This document shows, in pieces, positions 14,021 to 16,448 of a stretch of DNA of 16,448 bases. The position numbers were made by a program, and so were the translations under genes. Location: NCBI GenBank assembly GCA_964544365.1, contig CAZJCW010000078.1, positions 1 through 16,448 on the forward strand, in the 5' to 3' direction. The notes below the pieces were generated by a model. That model saw only the letters and a list, made by a program, of their open reading frames with translations, ran no database searches and was not told the origin of the DNA. This DNA is from Alsobacter sp964544365. Its GTDB lineage: Bacteria; Pseudomonadota; Alphaproteobacteria; Rhizobiales; Beijerinckiaceae. Position 1 is the stretch's first letter. Each line of letters starts with the position of its first letter.

Positions 14021-14797
14021 CTACCACACCTTCCAGGGGGCAGTGCCCGAGGACCAGAGCGCTTCCAGCTGGCCCTTGTCGCGCAGCGTGTCCATCGGTT
14101 GCCAGAAGCCGGGGTGGCGATAGGCCGTCAGCTGCCCGTCGCGGGCGAGGCCCTCGAGCGGCTCGTTCTCGAAGACCGTCCTGTCGCCCCCGATGCGTCC
14201 GAGCACGGAAGGCTCGAGGACGAAGAAGCCGCCATTGATCCAGCCGCTCTCCCCATCTGGCTTTTCCTTGAAGCGTCGGACGTCGTCGCCGGCCAGGTCG
14301 AGGGCGCCGAACCGGCCGGGCGGCTGAACGGCGGTGACGGTGGCCTCGCGGCCCGTCCGGCGATGGTGGTCGAGCAGGGCGCCGACGTCGATGTCGGCGA
14401 CGCCGTCGCCATAGGTGAGGCAGAACGGTCCGTCCCCGAGATAACGGGCGACGCGCCGTACGCGGCCGCCGGTCATGGTGTCGTCGCCGGTGTCCACCAG
14501 CGTGACCCGCCAGGGCTCACTGTTGGTCGCGTGGTAGTCGACGGCTCCGGTCGCGAGGTCGACGGTGACGTCCGCGGTGTGAAGGACGTAGTTGGCGAAA
14601 TACTCCTTGATCATGTAGCCGCGGTACCCGAGGCAGACGACGAAATCGGTCAGCCCGTGGGCGGCGTAGATCTTCATGATGTGCCATAGGATCGGGCGGC
14701 CGCCGATCTCCACCATGGGCTTGGGCCGCACGGTGGTTTCCTCGGAGAGGCGCGTGCCCAGCCCGCCGGCAAGAATGACAACCTTTGGCTTCGTCAT
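14021..14797 (-). CDS. rfbF: Glucose-1-phosphate cytidylyltransferase
   Basis: A 258-aa nucleotidyltransferase making CDP-glucose from CTP and glucose-1-phosphate, the first step to CDP-3,6-dideoxyhexoses and related branched sugars of O-antigen. Family hallmarks: VVILAGGLGTRLSEET (6-21) with RPKPMVEIGG, WHIMKIYAAHG, YMIKEYFANY, LTYGDGVADID with the metal-binding Asp near 131, RFKEKP (175-180), WINGGFFV (186-193) and GFWQPMDTLRDK (230-241). Length matches RfbF/DdhA (about 257). ATG 14797 is chosen over an in-frame TTG at 14803. It is followed after 2 nt by the C-methyltransferase. The usual partner genes, CDP-glucose 4,6-dehydratase (rfbG) and rfbH, are not seen on either side in this window. 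Confidence 0.94.
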   Translation of the reverse strand: MTKPKVVILAGGLGTRLSEETTVRPKPMVEIGGRPILWHIMKIYAAHGLTDFVVCLGYRGYMIKEYFANYVLHTADVTVDLATGAVDYHATNSEPWRVTLVDTGDDTMTGGRVRRVARYLGDGPFCLTYGDGVADIDVGALLDHHRRTGREATVTAVQPPGRFGALDLAGDDVRRFKEKPDGESGWINGGFFVLEPSVLGRIGGDRTVFENEPLEGLARDGQLTAYRHPGFWQPMDTLRDKGQLEALWSSGTAPWKVW

Positions 14798-14938
14798 CGG
14801 CAATGGTCTTTCGAGTGGCGCTAGCCGTCCGAGCCATCATGCCGCGAAACTGGTCAACGCCGTGTTTTCAACAGAAAGTTTTGGGCTTCATTGATAATGG
14901 GCGAATCGGATTTCAGGTTTGCAGCCTATAGTAGTCGT

Positions 14939-14966
14939 CCGGGAACTTGTTCCCGGCTCAAGCGTT
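14939..14966 (+). promoter_or_regulatory. Candidate EcfG (general stress response) promoter with overlapping palindrome
   Basis: GGAAC (14942-14946) is followed after exactly 16 nt by CGTT (14963-14966), matching the alphaproteobacterial EcfG consensus GGAAC-N16/17-CGTT. Predicted transcription would start near 14973, 30 nt before the 89-aa gene with its GGAGG site. The -35 element lies inside an interrupted palindrome, CCGGGAAC-TT-GTTCCCGG (14939-14956), which may be coincidental or a second operator. The 206-nt gap holding it (14798-15003) is AT-richer than the surroundings and must also contain the rfbF promoter, which I could not pin down. Confidence 0.5.
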
Positions 14967-15003
14967 GCAATGCGGTGTGGCGTGGGGTGGAGGTCGTAGG
15001 CGT

Positions 15004-15273
15004 ATGGCATTCGAGGCAGATGTCAGTCGCGTATCCGGAGGGCCGGCGGATGGCCATCAGGATGTGAAGTCGGACGTGGCGATTGTTCCCCGGAATGACG
15101 GGGCTTCGCTGGTGGCATTTCACCTGGAGGACGGGCAGGGAACGATGTCCTGCCTGTTGACCCAGGCCCAGGCGGAAGCGTTGTCGAACGAACTGATCAA
15201 GGCCGCAGACAAGGCCAGGTTCTTCGACGCGACCCGGCCGAGGGGAGCCGTTGCGCGGCGCCTTCTGGCCTGA
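15004..15273 (+). CDS. Hypothetical 89-aa protein, possibly stress-induced
   Basis: I do not recognise a family. The 89-aa product has no signal peptide or membrane segment. Residues 1-25 look polar and flexible. Residues 25-50 could form strands (DVAIVPR, SLVAFHLEDG, MSCLL), and 51-72 form a probable amphipathic helix (LTQAQAEALSNELIKAADKA), ending in a basic tail. The single Cys is residue 50. The ATG at 15004 is chosen for its GGAGG (14989-14993, 10 nt spacing) and because the proposed EcfG promoter ends upstream of it; the frame itself is open to 14947. It is monocistronic: rfbF diverges on the left and iolG converges on the right. Codon use looks like its neighbours. Confidence 0.65.
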   Translation: MAFEADVSRVSGGPADGHQDVKSDVAIVPRNDGASLVAFHLEDGQGTMSCLLTQAQAEALSNELIKAADKARFFDATRPRGAVARRLLA

Positions 15274-15330
15274 GCGCCGGCGCTGAGCCGTCGACGCCGC
15301 CGGGGCCGGCGGCGTCACCGGGTCGCAGCA
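15273..15330. terminator. Convergent terminator between the 89-aa gene and iolG
   Basis: A perfect 9-bp stem, GACGCCGCC (15293-15301) with GGCGGCGTC (15308-15316), closes a 6-nt loop midway between two convergent stops. A 12-bp palindrome, AGCGCCGGCGCT (15273-15284), precedes it. The stem is very stable and works for both strands, but lacks a T-run. Confidence 0.55.
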
Positions 15331-16320
15331 TCATCCTACTCGCACGGTCTGGCCGGTGCGCGCGGACTCCGTCGCCGCGTCGGCCAGGATCTGGGCCTTC
15401 AGGCCGTCCTCGCCCGATGGGCTCGGCGCGGTTCCCTCGCGAATGGCCGCGATGAAGGCGTCGAGTTCGGCGCGATAGGCGCCGGCATAGCGCTCGAGGA
15501 AGAAGTTCTGCACCGGATCGGCCCTGAAACCGGCGCCCGTGGCGATCTCCACCGTCGATTCATGCACGTTCCCGGCGCGGAGCATGCCCTTTGAGCCGTG
15601 CACCTCGATGCGCTGGTCGTAGCCGTATGTGGCGCGCCGGCTGTTCGAGATCTGCGCGATCCTGCCACTTGCCGTCTTCAGCATCACTGCGGCCGTGTCC
15701 ACGTCGCCCGCCGCGCCGATGGCGGGATCGACCAGCGACGAGCCGACCGCGTGAACCTCGACCGGCTCCTCGCCGAGGAGGAACCGCGCCATGTCGAGGT
15801 CGTGGATCATCATGTCGCGGAACAGCCCGCCGGAGCGCTTCACGTAGTCGACCGGCGGCGGGCCGGGATCGCGCGAGATCACCGTGACGATCTCGGTCGC
15901 GCCTGCCTCTCCGGCGTCCAGACGTCGCTTCAGCGCGGCGAAGTTGGGGTCGAAGCGTCGGTTGAAGCCGATCATCAGCGGCGTCCCGGCCGCCTTCACC
16001 GTCGCGAGGCAGGCGCGGATGCGCTCCGACGACAGGTCGACGGGCTTCTCGCAGAAAACCGCCTTGCCGGCCTTCGCCGCCGCCTCGATCTGGTCGGCGT
16101 GCATGTCGGTCGGCGTGCAGATCACGATGGCGTCGATGTCCGGGCTGGCGATGATGGCGTCGATCGCGGCCACGCTCGCGCCTGTCGCCGCTGCCAGCGC
16201 CTGTGCTGCCGCCGGCACGGCGTCCGCCACGGCCACGAGCCGCGCGCCGGGATGCGCCGCCACGTTCCCGCCGTGGATCTTGCCGATCCGCCCCGCTCCC
16301 AGAAGTCCGACCCGAAGCAT
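15331..16320 (-). CDS. iolG: Inositol 2-dehydrogenase (GFO/IDH/MocA family)
   Basis: A 329-aa NAD-dependent oxidoreductase that oxidises myo-inositol to 2-keto-myo-inositol, the first step of inositol catabolism. The N-terminal Rossmann fold has LLGAGRIGKIH (6-16), the nicotinamide-side CTPTDMHAD (68-76) and CEKPVD (90-95) with catalytic Lys92. The C-terminal domain has GFNRRFDPNF (118-127), the IolG-typical SRDPGPPP (149-156), SGGLFRDMMIHDLDMARFLLGE (163-184) with Asp169 and His173 corresponding to the catalytic Asp/His of B. subtilis IolG, and ISNSRRATYGYDQRIEVHGS (224-243, read in part). The start at 16320 has GGGGAGG 6-7 nt upstream. A perfect palindrome lies directly before that site. 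No other iol gene is within the window; a scyllo-inositol or other polyol dehydrogenase is the alternative. Confidence 0.9.
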   Translation of the reverse strand: MLRVGLLGAGRIGKIHGGNVAAHPGARLVAVADAVPAAAQALAAATGASVAAIDAIIASPDIDAIVICTPTDMHADQIEAAAKAGKAVFCEKPVDLSSERIRACLATVKAAGTPLMIGFNRRFDPNFAALKRRLDAGEAGATEIVTVISRDPGPPPVDYVKRSGGLFRDMMIHDLDMARFLLGEEPVEVHAVGSSLVDPAIGAAGDVDTAAVMLKTASGRIAQISNSRRATYGYDQRIEVHGSKGMLRAGNVHESTVEIATGAGFRADPVQNFFLERYAGAYRAELDAFIAAIREGTAPSPSGEDGLKAQILADAATESARTGQTVRVG

Positions 16321-16334
16321 TCCATTCCTCCCCT

Positions 16335-16352
16335 GGCGGACCGCGGTCCGCC
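16335..16352. promoter_or_regulatory. 18-bp perfect palindrome in the iolG leader
   Basis: GGCGGACCGCGGTCCGCC is identical to its reverse complement. On the minus strand it ends immediately before the AGGGGAGG ribosome-binding site. It could be an operator (LacI-type sites are often palindromes with a central CG) or, as RNA, a 7-bp-plus hairpin beside the ribosome-binding site. Confidence 0.5.
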
Positions 16353-16401
16353 GTGTGTCGCAAGGCGTGGTCCGCGCAGGTCGCGAAGCACCCTTGCACA
16401 A

Positions 16402-16430
16402 AGAATACATGTTCCGAATTGACCTGCGAA
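16402..16430 (-). promoter_or_regulatory. Candidate sigma70-type promoter of iolG
   Basis: On the minus strand TTCGCA is followed after 17 nt by TATTCT (each 4 of 6 to consensus) in an AT-rich patch. Transcription would begin near 16395, about 75 nt before the ATG, placing the palindrome at 16335-16352 inside the leader. Confidence 0.35.
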
Positions 16431-16448
16431 TGGAGTTTTTGTTTCATC

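Noticed and set aside
14798..14803. TTG start for rfbF
   Set aside because: The ATG two codons later gives the normal family N terminus and length.
14927..14932. TATAGT as a sigma70 -10 element for the 89-aa gene
   Set aside because: No acceptable -35 at 16-18 nt upstream; the EcfG match just downstream fits better.

Overview
The window is high-GC DNA (clearly above 60%) from what looks like an alphaproteobacterium, most likely Hyphomicrobiales/Rhizobiales. Reasons: the urate-catabolic gene content built on the membrane-bound, cytochrome-fused urate oxidase PuuD; two-subunit bacterial XdhA/XdhB with XdhC; twin-arginine signals on two exported proteins; and a match to the alphaproteobacterial EcfG general-stress promoter. 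No mobile element, CRISPR array, rRNA or tRNA is visible. Species cannot be named from sequence alone.

Layout. (1) 197-3768, minus strand: cpdB-like 2',3'-cyclic-nucleotide phosphodiesterase/nucleotidase followed by a family-5 ABC solute-binding protein, both with Tat-type signals. (2) 3769-4054: divergent control region. (3) 4055-12357, plus strand: a co-directional purine array, uraH-xdhA-xdhB-[345-nt hairpin-rich spacer]-xdhC-deaminase paralogue-guaD-puuD-uraD. (4) 12427-14797, minus strand: a small secreted PsiF-repeat protein, then (reading leftward from 14797) glucose-1-phosphate cytidylyltransferase coupled to a C-methyltransferase. (5) 15004-15273, plus strand: an 89-aa hypothetical protein behind a candidate EcfG promoter. 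(6) 15331-16320, minus strand: inositol 2-dehydrogenase iolG.

How the genes work together. Region 3 encodes a continuous route: guanine to xanthine (GuaD), hypoxanthine/xanthine to urate (XdhAB, matured with XdhC), urate to 5-hydroxyisourate (PuuD, electrons to its haem c domain), then to OHCU (UraH) and S-allantoin (UraD). Allantoin-degrading genes, a purine permease and a regulator are not in the window. The divergent cpdB could release nucleosides from RNA-derived cyclic nucleotides in the periplasm and so feed the pathway; the neighbouring solute-binding protein might import a related product, but its ligand is not readable from sequence. Regions 4-6 (surface-sugar synthesis, stress, inositol) look unrelated.

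Most worth a second look: two tandem deaminases of which the first lacks residues that define guanine deaminase; a 21-codon ORF that fits exactly between them with stop/start overlaps on both sides; the EcfG-type promoter in front of the 89-aa gene; a perfect 18-bp palindrome next to the iolG ribosome-binding site; and the hairpin-rich spacer that splits xdhB from xdhC.
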